This document shows positions 12,742-24,294 of a stretch of DNA of 64,000 nucleotides, piece by piece (positions within the stretch are counted from its first letter, which is position 1; each line of letters begins with the position of its first letter). The position numbers and the translations under genes are program-made. The DNA comes from Roridomyces roridus (taxonomy: Eukaryota; Basidiomycota; Agaricomycetes; Agaricales; Mycenaceae). The notes under the pieces are model-generated. The model was not told the origin of the DNA. It made no database searches and saw nothing but the letters and a program-made list of their open reading frames with translations. The stretch spans positions 1,302,001 through 1,366,000 of the forward strand of contig JARKIF010000001.1 in NCBI GenBank assembly GCA_029378245.1, read 5' to 3'.

Positions 12742-12977
12742 TTAGGAGCAGTCCCAACAAGGAAACACCGCCTTCCCAGCCACTGATGTGTGGCTTTTTT
12801 TTGCGTCCCACGATCTTGGGCTTTGCAAAGCGCGTGAGTGCGCGTCAGGAAACAGAAAGAGTACATTGAAAGAAAAAAGTATACAAGAATACAGCTGGGG
12901 GTATACGTATGCCGATAGGCTGACCAACTAAGAACGTCCACCACCAACCGAAAGAATCCGAAAGAACCCAAAAGACA
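12742..12977 (-). pseudogene. Remnant of a family X 3'UTR
   Basis: Reading the minus strand this matches the distal 3'UTR of X copy 3 (about 16300-16540): the phrases GACCAACTAAGAACGT, GGGGGTATACGTATGCC and ATACAAGAATACAGCTG are shared in plus-strand form. It stops abruptly at GACACC (12977), where the sequence jumps to DNA normally found upstream of X. No X coding exon is left. Confidence 0.75.
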
Positions 12978-13648
12978 CCTTGATTCCTCGTCTTCAGCAC
13001 AACTTTTTGAGCCTCTTCTATCAAGCGGATGTTCATAGTCGTCGGAGTGAGGGATGAGCGGTCATATGAGACCAATCCCTAGATGTCTTCTGTGCTTCGA
13101 CGAGTGGTAGAAAAAAAGGACATGGTGGTGGTCGTTGCAGACAAGGTTACGAATCAGATCACAACTTGAGCCCTGACACGATCACGCGCCACAGTCGCGT
13201 CTCCCTCGGCCACTTCTTGTCGCGCGTTTCTTGCCCTTGAAACCTTGACGACAGCAATGACCTTTCTGCTCCGTTTCCTATGTTCCTCGGGGACCACGTT
13301 TTACAAAGCGCCTCGATCAATGAGGAGAATTGTGTAGAGGACACAAGGACGCGCAGAGGTGGATAATCCGAGGTTCCTGAGGGAGGACGTGGAGTTGGAG
13401 GATGTGGCGGCGGTGGGGATGATATAGACGGTTGTATTCAGCTATGAGATATTGTTTTGCGAACGAATGTGAGTTATCGACAGCAGAATTTCAACAAGGG
13501 CGTGGCTTTGGACTAAGATTGCTCGGTGAATCACAGTTTTGACTTCAAAAAAAGGCCTCTTTGTCTATGAGACTCAACAAAACACAAAGGGTAATTATAA
13601 TGTACAAATTTGATACTTAAGGAAGTGATAAAGGCAGCCGTGTCCGAG

Positions 13649-14403
13649 TCAAATGTATATCCCCAAGTAATGGAGTAAGTGCTGTCTTTTGGCAACCAAA
13701 TTGTTAGCTCCTGCAAACACAACCAGACCCGGGCTGTTCTGGGCCACGAGGTGGTTGATAGCCGCAATGTACTGGGGACCTTGTATACAGAAAGACGTTA
13801 AGAAATTGTGGATCAAGGAAAGCAGTACACGCACCCGTCATGTTGAGAGCATCGCCAACTGTCACAGGGAGGGTGGGGTCAGGAGCGACGCCGGGTGGGT
13901 ACTGTAGAGTTGCAGTGGCCGCGGCCGCGCCGTTGTAACCCCGCATGGGGACCAAGTCCAAGCTGGATATATAAGGTTCATAAAATGTTGTCGTGGTTAA
14001 GAGAAGCAGAGTTACATACCGGGCAATCGCAGCGGTGAGGTTTGCAGCCACGGCATTATGGTTTGCAGCCACGGCGTTATGGCTTGCGACCAGGGCGTTA
14101 TGGCTCCCGACCAGCTGAGCCTGGAGAGTGTTGAATGTCTGTACAACTTGCACCATATTCGCATTCATGGTTAGAATCTGTTGCGCATAGTTCTAGGATC
14201 GCTGTTAGCGAGAGCGATAAGCACATGAACTGACGACAAACGCCGTTGGGGATCTGTGCAGTTTCGTTGGCCACGGTCTGAAATGCCGCCGATAGCGCGA
14301 CCCAATTCGGGGGGTTGACTGCGGGGTTTGGAACAGGAAGGGGTTGAAGTACAAGGGGAGGGAGGGGAGGGAGAGGGAGGGGAGGGAGAGGGTTTTGGTT
14401 CAT
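13649..14403 (-). CDS. Small proline-rich protein, function unknown
   Basis: Four exons on the minus strand. The first begins at 14403 with MNQNPLPPLPLPPLPPL and contains WVALSAAFQTVANETAQIPNG. The second has NANMVQVVQTFNTLQAQL and an NHNAVAAN repeat. The third carries LVPMRGYNGAAAATATLQYP and the fourth, ending at 13649, IAAINHLVAQNSPG and a short tail. Splice sites are GTTTGT/CCTAG, GTATGT/TCCAG and GTGCGT/ACAAG, all keeping frame. No domain recognised; the amphipathic Asn/Ala/Gln repeats suggest a coiled or filament-forming segment. Its 5' end lies about 45 bases from the PAF1 remnant on the other strand. Confidence 0.6.
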
Positions 14404-14444
14404 GGTGGTGGCGTTGAACAAGTTGTTTGCATGTGTAAACCTTC

Positions 14445-15675
14445 CGTGCCACTCAACCTGACAAACTCGACCTCCTAGTCCGAGTCCGATACTCCAACCC
14501 TCTCCCCGCTCCACCATGTCCACCAAAATTACTGGACATCCCAACCAACCCTTTGCGGTACGCGCGCCCCGAATTTCTCGACGATCTCGAAGCGACCGAT
14601 TCGCCTCTCGCCATGATCGGAATCTTTGGGTGTAAAGAGAGGCGAAGCCGAGGCGCGGTGGTCGTCGCTAGATAAAGGTGCGTAGGCCAGCGCAAGAACG
14701 CTCATTCATTCATTCGGCCGAAAAGAGCTGAACCCGACCCATACGACCTGAGCTGCTTGCAGAGCTGGCACCCCCCCCACTGGCGGACACCACGCGTTCA
14801 ATCGACGCCCCTACCCGCACACGTCTCGTGGCTTCGAAACACGGAATACATAACTCGGGAAGGCGGCTCCTGCTTATAAAACCAAAGACCAAGCAAAAGT
14901 ACACAGAAAACACGTCGTCGCGCGAGGCCCAGCTGCGTGATATCGAAGCCTCGTTCGCCGCTTGCCACGACGAATTCTCTCTCGCGGAGCTGCGACATCC
15001 GAATAAACCCAACGTCCGGGCGGTGGAGTCGAACGAGACAAGGATATCTGGGCCAACCAGTACAATTTGTTCAGGTTCTCGGAGAGACCAGGCGAGCGTC
15101 CGCTCGAGGTGTGTCTATTTTGCCTCTTTCGTCTATATATATTCAATGAATGTGCAGGTGGACGATCCGCGACTGGACTGTGCCATTCTGCGGCCGATGA
15201 AGACTGAGCACGATTCGTTCTTGTCGTATTATCTGACTACGGACGACGAGTCTGCTCTCAAGTTCAAGGCGAACAGGAGGGCGCTCGCTCCGTATGAGGT
15301 TTCCGCTGAGGACGGGGTACGTTTTTTTGGTCTTTTCGTATTATTTCCCGACTCACGGTCGCTCAGGATACGATATTCAACTTCGTGCGAGACTACGAGA
15401 CTGTCAAAGTCGAGCAGGAGGTACCGAATGAGTTCACGAGGATGGGGAAGAGGACGATGATGGGCGCGTCAAGGGCGCGTACTACAAGAACATCGAGCGC
15501 AAGATACTCTTAAAGAAGAAGCGGGTCAATGTGAGACTTCTTCGTTTTTTTTCTTATATCCACGAGTAACGTACCGCAACGCAGGCGTACGACGAGTACA
15601 ACGACAGGTGGGAGATTATAAGGATGACGCATGTGGAGATGCCCGAGGATGAGCAGGCGGAGAGGAACGAGTTGT
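14445..15675 (+). pseudogene. PAF1: Decayed and truncated PAF1 gene
   Basis: PAF1 is a subunit of the RNA polymerase II-associated Paf1 complex. The N-terminal motif is clear at 14451-14620 (DKLDLLVRVRYSNPLPAPPCP, LLDIPTNPLRYARPEF). After a gap, NP-DPYDLS appears at 14730 with a one-base loss, then APPSADTTRS-like sequence, REAQLRDIEASFAACHDEF at 14915-14975, DKDIWANQYNLFRFSERPGE near 15040-15100, DDPRLDCAILRPMKTEHDSF after an intron, FNFVRDYETVKVEQEVPNEF near 15370-15430 and DEYNDRWEIIRMTHVEMPED at 15590-15650. At least three frame breaks occur, a middle stretch is missing, there is no start codon in frame, and the gene ends where segmental duplication B begins. Confidence 0.85.
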
Positions 15676-15720
15676 TGAAGCAAGTGCATTTTTGGACAAG
15701 ACAAAAGGAAGAAATTAAAT

Positions 15721-16277
15721 CTAGAGAGACTGGTCAATGGCCAGTGATTCGCGGCGATAGGATTGACGCACCCCATAATATCTATCATGCAATGGATGGA
15801 TACGCTTGACACACTCGAACCGCAAGAAGCTCTTGTCCACCTCAAAGTGGTTGCGCTCCAAGATGAGAGCCAACAAAACATCCCTGCGTGCCCTGTCGGC
15901 CTCGTTTTCCAATTGATGCTCTTCTGAGGGAACATCCTCTTCGCCTGCGGGCGCCCAACGAGTAGGGAAGAAGAGCTTCGTGTCGGGGTCGTCCTCCATT
16001 GACAAATTTAAACTACCCTTGTCCGTGTTGAGTACTGTAATGAGATTAGACGGGACAAGCATTCAAGCCATTACTTACTCTTTGGCGACGGAGCTTTGGG
16101 ATGATCCTCTTCTGAAAGCCGCCGTCTCCAATTCTTGTAGTATCCGACAAATTCCATGAATTCGGTGTCCGAGTCGGGTGGAGGATATGGCTCTGAGCGA
16201 AGAGCCGAGGCGAGTTTCCTATAATATATGGAAGGCATAGAGTAGCCGCTGAAGAATGCGTTCGGAGGCGCCTGCAT
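15721..16277 (-). CDS. Family Y protein, copy B, function unknown
   Basis: Starts MQAPPNAFFSGYSMP at 16277. One intron (donor GTAAGT, acceptor TTACAG, about 44 bases) lies after APSPK and is required here, because the read-through frame stops. Exon 2 encodes LNTDKGSLNLSMEDDPD, then LFFPTRWAPAGEED, a charged helix-like stretch and the end LHDRYYGVRQS...DQSL. It is about three-quarters identical by eye to copy A. It lies 525 bases downstream of X copy 3 on the same strand, so X and Y might share a promoter or be read through; X copy 4 has no Y after it. Confidence 0.62.
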
Positions 16278-16694
16278 GAGGGAGGAAGGGTGGTGGTTAG
16301 GAGCAGTCCCAACAAGGAAACACCGCCTTCCCAGCCACTGATGCGTGGCATTTGTTTCTTGGGCTATACTCAGGACAAAGCGATCACATGGGTGACAGTG
16401 CGCGTCAAGGAAACAGAAAAAGTACATTGAAAGAAAAAAGTATACAAGAATACAGCTGGGGGTATACGTATGCCTAGGCTGACCAACTAAGAACGTACAC
16501 CACCAGCCCCAAGAAACTGAAACCCAAAAGACACCCTCCCGATAGTGGCGCGTCCGCCCTCGAGATCCATGTCGCAATTGTCGATGAAAAAAAAGGCTCG
16601 AAAGCAGGCCGCGGCCGATGGGAGGTAGAAGCTGGGGCGCCAATGAATCGAGGAGAGGGTGGGACCTCGGGCAAGAGAAGCACCTCAAGCCGTC

Positions 16695-16709
16695 GTCCGG
16701 TCTCCGGAC
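16695..16709 (-). promoter_or_regulatory. 3'UTR hairpin of family X, copy 3
   Basis: The same perfect GTCCGG/CCGGAC stem with a 3-base loop, on the minus strand, 93 bases after the stop codon of X copy 3. The whole 3'UTR from here to about 16400 is closely alike in X copy 4 (61920-62280). Confidence 0.6.
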
Positions 16710-16801
16710 CAAGGACTATACTTGGTCTCCATGGGCGGCGGGCACGTCGAGTGAAAGAGGAAGAAAGGCGGAAGAAAAGGTGATGGTGGTGGCAGTGAAC
16801 T

Positions 16802-18126
16802 CTAATTCGTCTTCAGACCCTTCCTCCCCCGCTTATAGCGCTTCTTGTCGCGGCGTGGACGTCCGGAAGGCGGTGGAAAGACGTGATAGAGAAGTACGCG
16901 AACGAAGAGGAACTAACGAAGAATGAGCATTGGGAATGGAAGAAAAGAGAAAGAACGCACATGGTGGGCTAGCAGGTCGAGGACAGTTCCGTTAAGGAGC
17001 AGTCCATAGCCAATGTCGACGAATGGAACGTCAACAGGCAAGAATATGAGCTGCAAACGATGGTTAGACCATGAATGACATGAGATCAAGGGACGCACGG
17101 TAGGAAGAGAAAGAAGCAACGATTCGCGAAGCGAAATGAGGGACCAGAATGGAGGTAAAATATTCGCTGCCGCCAACCGTGCTTTCGCCCGCTGCTTCTT
17201 GAAAAGTTTCTTCTTTTTTCGAACACGTGGGGCAGGCGGAGGCCAAAGTAGTTCACGGAACGGCCGAGGAAGAAGCAACGGGAGAAGTGGGGTGATCACC
17301 GAAGCGAACGCGTAGAGCAAGTCGAGCGGTTGTGCGTCGACAATGCTGAAGAGCTGGAACGAGGTCAGAGGCGAGAGGGCAACGGTAAAGACAGACGCAC
17401 GATGGGGAGGAAGGGACCATCAAGCAAAATCGAAATCGAAGACCGGAGTATGCGGGACCTCTGCAGAGAAATCAGAGTGGAGCAGAGTAGGAAAGATAAA
17501 CGCACCCTTGCGAACCAGGCGGTCGCGGCGAAACAATGCAAACAAACTATCAAAAGGACTGGCTCGCCCAGCTGCAACCCATTCCAAACAAGCACACCGC
17601 CCAGAAGGAGCAGCGGGAATGCTAGCTTGATCCAGGCAAGCCGTGTTCTGTGCTTGAAGAAGCGTGCGACGGCGAAAGCTATGGTGAACACGCCTTCGGC
17701 TCGCTCGATGTCCATGTCGAGACCAGCGACCTTGAAGTTGGCGAGGTCGCCGAACGGTGTGCGAGCGAGGACGCTGTTGTTGATATCGACACGGGCGAGG
17801 TCGATACGAGCGAGTTTGCGACGGGCGAGATGAGTGGGGCGAGCGGGAACTGCTATGATGGTGCCATGGGTGTCGAAGCGACGCTGGGCGAAGGCCAATC
17901 CAGCGAAGACATTGACGACGGGGACGGTGTAGTTGGTGTTGAGGCAAACAGCCAACGAATCGGGCACATATGAGCCCAGAGGGCAACCAGGGAGCTGAGG
18001 GACGGGGGGACTCGACGTGGTAACAGCGGTGACGGGGTGCTGGGCCACCTTGGGCGGCACCACTGAGTACCAAAGGGCGAGGGCGGACACGGCGAGGATG
18101 GAGATGGGGCGTTTGAGGTGGAACAT
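16802..18126 (-). CDS. Family X membrane protein, copy 3
   Basis: Five exons, exon 1 18126-17506, all introns phase 0 and all four donors GTGCGT, about 378 residues. Very like copy 4. The N-terminal MFHLKRPISILAVSALALW is a signal or anchor segment. The outer part has PGCPLGSYVPDS, an NYT glycosylation site, and a stepwise stretch LARRKLARIDLARVDINNS. A hydrophobic segment near residues 165-205 ends QLGEPV. Exon 3 has VDAQPLDLLYAF and the basic RVRKKKKLFKKQRAKARLA. Exon 4 has FLPVDVPFVDIGYGLLLNG, and the tail is RPRRDKKRYKRGRKG. Function unknown. The polybasic tails next to hydrophobic segments would fit a cytoplasmic face at a membrane. Confidence 0.78.
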
Positions 18127-18139
18127 GGCGGTAATCTGT

Positions 18140-18235
18140 TAAGATGAGGAAAATACACTCAAACGAATCGCCTCCATTTTGTACCAAAACAGTCGCGTTC
18201 CGTCATAGGCAGCGCGTCTTCAACAAACGCGATCG
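18140..18235 (-). promoter_or_regulatory. Conserved family X promoter block, copy 3
   Basis: Minus-strand version of the shared block, from CGATCGCG at 18235 to the CTCATCTTA stretch just before the start codon at 18126. TACAAAA lies at 18177-18183. The block is the edge of the DNA missing from duplication copy A. Confidence 0.7.
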
Positions 18236-18610
18236 AGGTAGGCGTGATTCCTCCTATTGCATTGCATCTTCGCGGTCGTTCTCGTCTACTGGGACGATTT
18301 CTTCAGCACAACTTTTTGAACCTCTTCTATCCTCAGCAAGCCGATGTTGATAGTCGTCGGAGCGAGGGATGAGCGTCATCTGAGACCAATCCCTGGATTT
18401 CTTCTGTATGCTTCGACGAGTGGGATGGATAGACGACTCGGAGTGGTGGTGGTTGCGACGAGGCAAAATCGGATCACAAGGCACGATCACGTGCCACAGT
18501 TTGGCCACAGTCGCCTCTCTTCCATGATCATCTGATCTCAAAACTTCGAGGTTTCCTCAAGATGCAAGAACAAAAGCCGCAATTTGAAAGAAAAGATTAA
18601 GGACTCTTAT

Positions 18611-21279
18611 CTACCGCGCCCATGCACTTGGACCCATCTCGCTCGCCAAAAGCCCAACAAGCGACTTCTTGGCCGCCCCTTCGACAAACGCACGGCTCGA
18701 AACGATCGTCAAACTCTTCTTGCATCTTGAAATCAGCACATTCACACGCCGTGGCTCCGCCAGGAACCCGATCTTCTCTGTCCGGACAAGGGACACAATA
18801 ATATGGTCGTCTTCGTTTCCCTGAAACGCGTCCACGGACTGTACTTTGTCCTCCCAGGGAATCTTGGACGCCTTGAGCGCAGTCTCCAATTTCGCACGTT
18901 GGGCGTCGTACGGGGTGAGAAGACGATAAGACTGGCCTCTTTCATGCAACTTGCGCGCTTCCGTTATCGCAGCACTGACTTCTGCAACGTTCTGAACAAC
19001 TCATCAGAAGGAAGGCGGGGGATTGTGATCGAAGGGACATACGACCCAGCTCAGCCCGGCCTGTATTTCTTTGCTCTTCTTGACATTGACGAACCGACAA
19101 CACGGGGACGCATCGGGGTGAACGGTCTTGAGCTTGTTGCCGTACACATGGCGACCAATGAATCTTCCGAGTTGTTGAGGCATACTACTGGGAATCAGCA
19201 TATATTGGATGCAGGCAGGTGGTCCACCGACCGATCTAACACCAATTCAGTCTATGGAGTGAATCGAAAACGGAAAGCTTACATTGCGTGTCCAAAAAGA
19301 TAGAACCTTTGCGGAGATGCTTCATCTCAAAAACACTCTGCAGATCTTCGATATCTTCTTGACCATACGGTGCCACTAACTGGACATCAGTCACACGCCA
19401 AAGAGTCTTGAGGAGATTTACACTGTTTATCGTCTCCGATGAATACAATCTTCTTGAGTGGTTTGGAGAATCGGGAAATCACAGGTATGAAACTACCGAT
19501 TTCCACCTTGATACTGGTAAGATTCGAGGCAGAGCGGAGAAGAGGATCGACTTGCCTGACTGGCCTCGTCCACTATCAGCGTCTCGACTGGAACAATCCG
19601 TGTGATCGTGGCGATACGGAAGGTTGAGAGCATGCTCAGAGTGCATAGAATAACTCGAGAATTCAGCAGTTGCCTCTCGGTCTCCACGACCTCTTGACTG
19701 AACTCGTCGGATCGAATAAGGTTGGCCTTGATCTTCTCGTAGAGGTGTTCGTGCCAATCGTAATGAAACTCTGGAAATCGGTCAACTTCCAATACAACAA
19801 AGTGGTTGAGGCTACCTTGCGAAACGAGGATCTTGAAATCAAAGAATCCGACCGAGGCCAACTTCTCCGCGATATTCTTGACGGCGACGTTACTCTGCGC
19901 GACGAGCCACACCGTTCGGTCCCAGTCTGCGCAAATCCTGAGAACCGCAGCTGCAATCACAGTCGTTTTGCCCGTGCCAGGAGGTCCGTGAATCATCGCC
20001 GTTGGTTCATCAGAGAGAATAGTATCGACGGCCAGCTTCTGGGACGCGTTCAGCTGGAATGATAGGCTACTCGGAAAGGACATAGGCCCCGTGAACAAGG
20101 GTCCCCGGGGCCACGAAGGAGTTTCCTCGGGCAGCCAGATCGCCTGGAAGAACGGTTGATATGGAACGGCGGATCTGCCTTGCAGAGCCTTTAGAATGAT
20201 ATCCTCTCTTTGCCCTTCGGCACTGGTCGCGCGCTCTTTCCCGATGGTGGTGATTTTGATGGGTCCCGTGAAAGAGGTTCCGACTTTGATTTGTGCGGCT
20301 CGACCGTCGACATGTGTGGCCTGCCCAGAAACAGTAACCTGTCGACCTCGGTCTGTGGCTTGGATCTCGATGGCCTGTGAATATATTATTGCGAGTCTTT
20401 GTTACGGAAACGAAGAAGCCGACCTGCGGACCCATTCTAAGACGGTTCTTGAATCTGGTGGAGAGTACGTGGAGTTGGTCACCGTCATAACTGTACTCGT
20501 CCGCGACCTCGTTCTCGACTGAAGTCGGTTTGAGTGCCGACAGTCGACTTGCATCGCGCACTAATTTGGAGAGAGCGGATAGACGCTGGGAAAATGAAAA
20601 GGCTGAAATAAGGGCTCTCATGGCACTTACCGCCTCGGTGATATCGTCAGTGTCGATATGGGGCTCTTGCAGCAAACACTGTGCCATCGGACCAAGGGTT
20701 GCCGCTCGCCAGGCAACCCAGGCTCGAAGGGCGAGGCTTCGCAGCGAAACCTCATCTTGTCGCTCTTCCCCCGAAAACAGAGATATCACGTTCGGTTTGT
20801 GGAGACTGACCTCCCCGCCCATACAGTTCATGATCGCCTGCAGCGAATGCCTGTCGTGGCTGACCTGAAGTGGCAAGGAGGTCCAACCCCCCGCGGATGC
20901 GCAGCTTGTGATCTCGGTAGAGAGACGCTGCAAGAACGTCCATGTGAAAGGCGACCTTGGTGCACGAGTCTGCACAGAAAACAATGTCTTCCAGCAGGTC
21001 GCCACTCGAGTCCTGTGTCAAAGAAGACAGCCTGAAATCCGCTCGACGTCCAAAAGGGATCAAAAGCACTCTTCGCTCAGAGGAAAGCGCTAGGACGGAT
21101 AGGGCGCATTTCGTCCCGTAGGCTGGGGCGACGCCAATGACACCGTAATCTTGGGCTTGGCGTACAAACTCCGCCAGAACCGAGCGCGTCAGCGTCGCAC
21201 GCGGGTGGGTTTCGACTGAGATGGACGGGTGGGGAGCCCTGTACAGGTTTTGCACGACAGAAAAGTGGGAGTCGGACAT
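18611..21279 (-). CDS. UPF1-like superfamily 1 helicase A (frame break)
   Basis: Superfamily 1 (DNA2/NAM7/UPF1 type) RNA/DNA helicase. Start MSDSHFSVVQNLYRAPHP at 21279. A variable N-terminal half with VIGVAPAYG is followed by LNASQKLAVDTILSD, Walker A GPPGTGKTTVIAAAV (about 19960-20000), VWLVAQSNVAVKNIAEKLAS, FHYDWHEHLYEKIK, LCTLSML, motif II VDEASQ, FIGDDKQL, and the C-terminal VDAFQGNEDDHIIVSLVR and PRRVNVLISRCKKSL. About six introns. Compared with the tandem paralogue B, one extra base lies at about 20870-20895, and the exon ending DTQ near 19285 lacks a GT where B has one, so this copy may be decayed. The 3' end at 18611 lies next to duplication B. Confidence 0.75.
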
Positions 21280-21446
21280 TGGGGAGAACAAGAGAATAAG
21301 GAGTGTTCCATGGGTTTCCTCCCGTTTCTTCAATCAGGTAAAGACAATTCGCAATGCAGGGGCGTAATGTGCCTTGGAATGAGCGCTTGCTGCATCGTGT
21401 AAAGCAAGAAGGACGTTTGATGGCATTCTATTCTAATAGTAGCTAG

Positions 21447-24095
21447 CTACCTCTCCCAAGCACCAGCGCCAATCTCACTGGCGAGGCGACCTACGAGCGA
21501 ATCCCGAGCTGGCCCTTCAACAAACGCCCGACTTGTCAAGATCCTCAACCCCTTCTTGCACCTCGTCAGCATCACATTCACCCGTCGTGGTTCCGCTAAA
21601 AAACCAATCCTCTCCGTTCGGACAAGGGAGAGAATAATGTAGTCATCTTCGTGACCTTGATAGCTGTCCACGCAGTAGACTTTGTCCTCCCATGGTATCT
21701 TGGATGCCTTGAGCGCAGCTTCCAGCGCCCCTCGATTGGCGTCGTAGGGCGTAATGATGCGGTACGACTTTCCGGAACGGTGGAATTTCCGCGCTTGGCA
21801 TATCGCAGCGCGCACTTCCGCCGCATTCTAAAGTAACACAGCCGTTCAGCACTTTCACGGTTCATGCAGTGCAACTCACAGTCCAGCTCGAGCCACTCTT
21901 GATCTCTTTGCCTCCCTCAACGTCGATGAATTTGCAACATGGCTGCACGTTGGGATGAACCGTCTTGAGCAGACCGTTGTAGACATGGCGGCCTATAAAG
22001 CTGCCGAGTTGTTGCGGCATCCTGAGCAAATATTAGCGGGTTGCTTCGTGATACAAACATGCATGCTACCGATCTGCGAATGTTATTAAATAATCCGCCG
22101 CGCGCAAAGTGGAAGCAACTTACACTGCGTATCGAGAAAAATCGCCTTTTGTTGTAAATGTTGCATCTCAAAGACACTTTTCAGATCCCGAATATCGTTC
22201 TGGCCGTATGGTGGAACTAGACAAAGGTCAATTCGAAAACGAGGCAAATGAGGTGATGCCTTACGCTGTTTGTCGTCCCCAATGAATACAAGTTTCCGGA
22301 GGGAACCCGAATAACGTGTTATCACGGGTAAAAGATTGCCAATCTCGACCTACAGAAGATCAGCACGAACCAAGAAAGGATATCTTTCGACTCGCCTGAC
22401 TGGCCTCGTCGACCACGACGGTTTCGACGGGAACACAGACCATGATGGCGGCCAATGAAGGGTTGGAAATCATGCTGAGAGTGCACAGAATGACTTTGGA
22501 TCCCAGAAGTAGTCTGTCGGCCGCGACAAGGTCCTCGGGTAGCTGATCCGACCTAATGAGATTGCCCTTGATCTTTTCGTATAGGTGCTCGTGCCAATCA
22601 TAGTGAAAGTCTTGAATGAAATTCTCAGCGATGCGAATCTCATCAAGCACGGAACTACATTACCTTTTGAGACAACAATCTTGAAGTCCAGGAAATCGAC
22701 CGAGGCGAGCTTCTCCGCAATGTTCTTGACAGCGACATTGCTCTGTGCGACCAACCACATGTTGCGATCCCTGCTCGCGACTCGACTGAGGCTGCAAACT
22801 GCCGCAGCAATAACCGTCGTCTTGCCCGTCCCAGGCGGCCCTCGTATCAGACTGATAGGATCAGGAGAAATAATGGCTTCAACAGCCTTTCTCTGAGAAT
22901 CGTTCAGAGGACGCGAGAAACGGATCGGGACGACACGAGTCGAGGACTTGACAGGCCATTGGATAATCTCGCCGGGCAGCCAGATGGCCTGGAAAAAAGG
23001 CTTCTTGGCAAGATCGAATGTGCCTTGCAGGGTACGCAGTATAGCATCAGCGCGCTGCCTTTCTGGATCAGAAGGAGGATCTTTTCCGTGAGTGTGTGCA
23101 GTGATGGGTCCTGCAGGTAACGGTGCCTTGATGTTGAGTTTCGCAGAGCGTCCATCCACGCGGGCTTCCCTTGCGATGACTGGCTTACCACCTTTCGGAC
23201 GAACCTCAATGTACTGCGAAACTTTAGCAAATCGCTCCAACAATTGCGGCGTATATTACCTGATTGGTGGCTAACCGTTGGATACGATTCTTGAACCGAC
23301 CAGAGATGAGACCCAGCTGGCCTCGCTTGAAAGTGTGTTCCGATATTTCATTCTTGACAATGGTGGGCTTCATAGCGTCGAGACGACACGCATCTCGGAC
23401 CAACTTTGCAAAAGCGGCCAAGCGCTAGAGCACTCGATTAGCCCTGATACAAAAACGGGTATTAGCCATACCTTTTTCGAAAAGGCGCTCGTATCAATAC
23501 GGGGTACCTTCACTAAGCGCGCAGCAACATCTGGGAGCGTCGCCCCGCGCCAAGCAACCCATGCCTGCAATGCGACGACGCTCAGGTTGTTCTTCTGCAA
23601 CTTCTCCTCCCCTCTAAATAGCTCTATCATCTTCTTCTTGTGAAGATTGACTTCTCCGCCTATAGCGCTCATCCTGGCCTCCACGGACTCTCGCGCTGCA
23701 CCCATGGAGACGGAAAGCAAGTCAAGTGCAGATCGGATTTGAAGGCCAAAATCGTGGTACAAGGAAGTCGCGAGGACGTCCATCCGGAACGCCACCTTGC
23801 GTGAGGCCGCACGGAGCACAAGGTCATGGAGTAAGGAGAGCTGTTCCTTCTTTTTTGCCGCATTCTTGGGGAAACGGACGATTAGGACCTGAGAAGCGGA
23901 GGCGAACGCGACGACGGATAAGACGCATTTCTCGCCGTACGCAGGCGCAACACCAATGACGCGGTCGTCGCCCACTGTTTGGAGAAACTGCTCGAGTATT
24001 TGGCGAGTTAGGCTCGAGAGTGAGCAGACGGTCGCAGCGACGGGTGGATGGGGAGCTTTGAAGATGTCTTGAACGATGGAAAAGGTAGCCTCCAT
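21447..24095 (-). CDS. UPF1-like superfamily 1 helicase B
   Basis: Intact tandem paralogue of helicase A, same strand, about 170 bases apart. Start MEATFSIVQDIFKAPHPP at 24095. N-terminal regulatory half, then LNDSQRKAVEAIIS, Walker A RGPPGTGKTTVIAAAV near 22815-22860, MWLVAQSNVAVKNIAEK, FHYDWHEHLYEKIK, LCTLSM, motif II VDEASQ, VFIGDDKQ, MPQQLGSFIGRHVY, and the C-terminal VDSYQGHEDDYIILSLVR and PRRVNVMLTRCKKGL ending at 21447. After DEASQ the donor is GCGAGT (a GC-AG intron). These features belong to nucleic-acid helicases; whether it acts in RNA decay, RNA interference or elsewhere cannot be told. The gene pair probably arose by tandem duplication, with A the less constrained copy. Confidence 0.85.
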
Positions 24096-24294
24096 GGTGG
24101 GCTCTCGGGAGACGAATGCGCAGCCATTATTTTACGTCGAGTCCATTCATATATTCCTCGGTAGCGCGCATGAAAGGCAAAGCCATTCAAGCTTCCAATA
24201 GACGCCGCCACCAACAAGAAATGAAAAGTTCGAGGACAAAGAGAAACGCGATTGATCGCCGGAAGTGACGTGACCCTTCCTCTTGCCTTTTTCC

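Larger units (their letters stand above)
12097..13215. repeat. Segmental duplication, copy A (family X lost)
   Basis: Matches 15675-18525 in the same orientation: gene Y at 12136-12681, its upstream region, part of the X 3'UTR (to about 12977) and then the flank normally found upstream of X (about 12978-13215, matching about 18241-18525). The X gene, its promoter and the first part of its 3'UTR are missing, so about 1.7 kb has been deleted relative to copy B. The left limit is near a shared GAAGCAAGT phrase, the right near CCACAGTCGC. Confidence 0.75.
15675..18525. repeat. Segmental duplication, copy B (carries Y and X)
   Basis: The complete version of the unit at 12097-13215, containing gene Y (15721-16277, minus), the X 3'UTR, the X gene (16802-18126, minus), the X promoter block and about 290 bases of upstream flank. 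The left edge abuts the truncated end of the PAF1 remnant. The right edge is next to the 3' end of helicase A. Confidence 0.75.
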
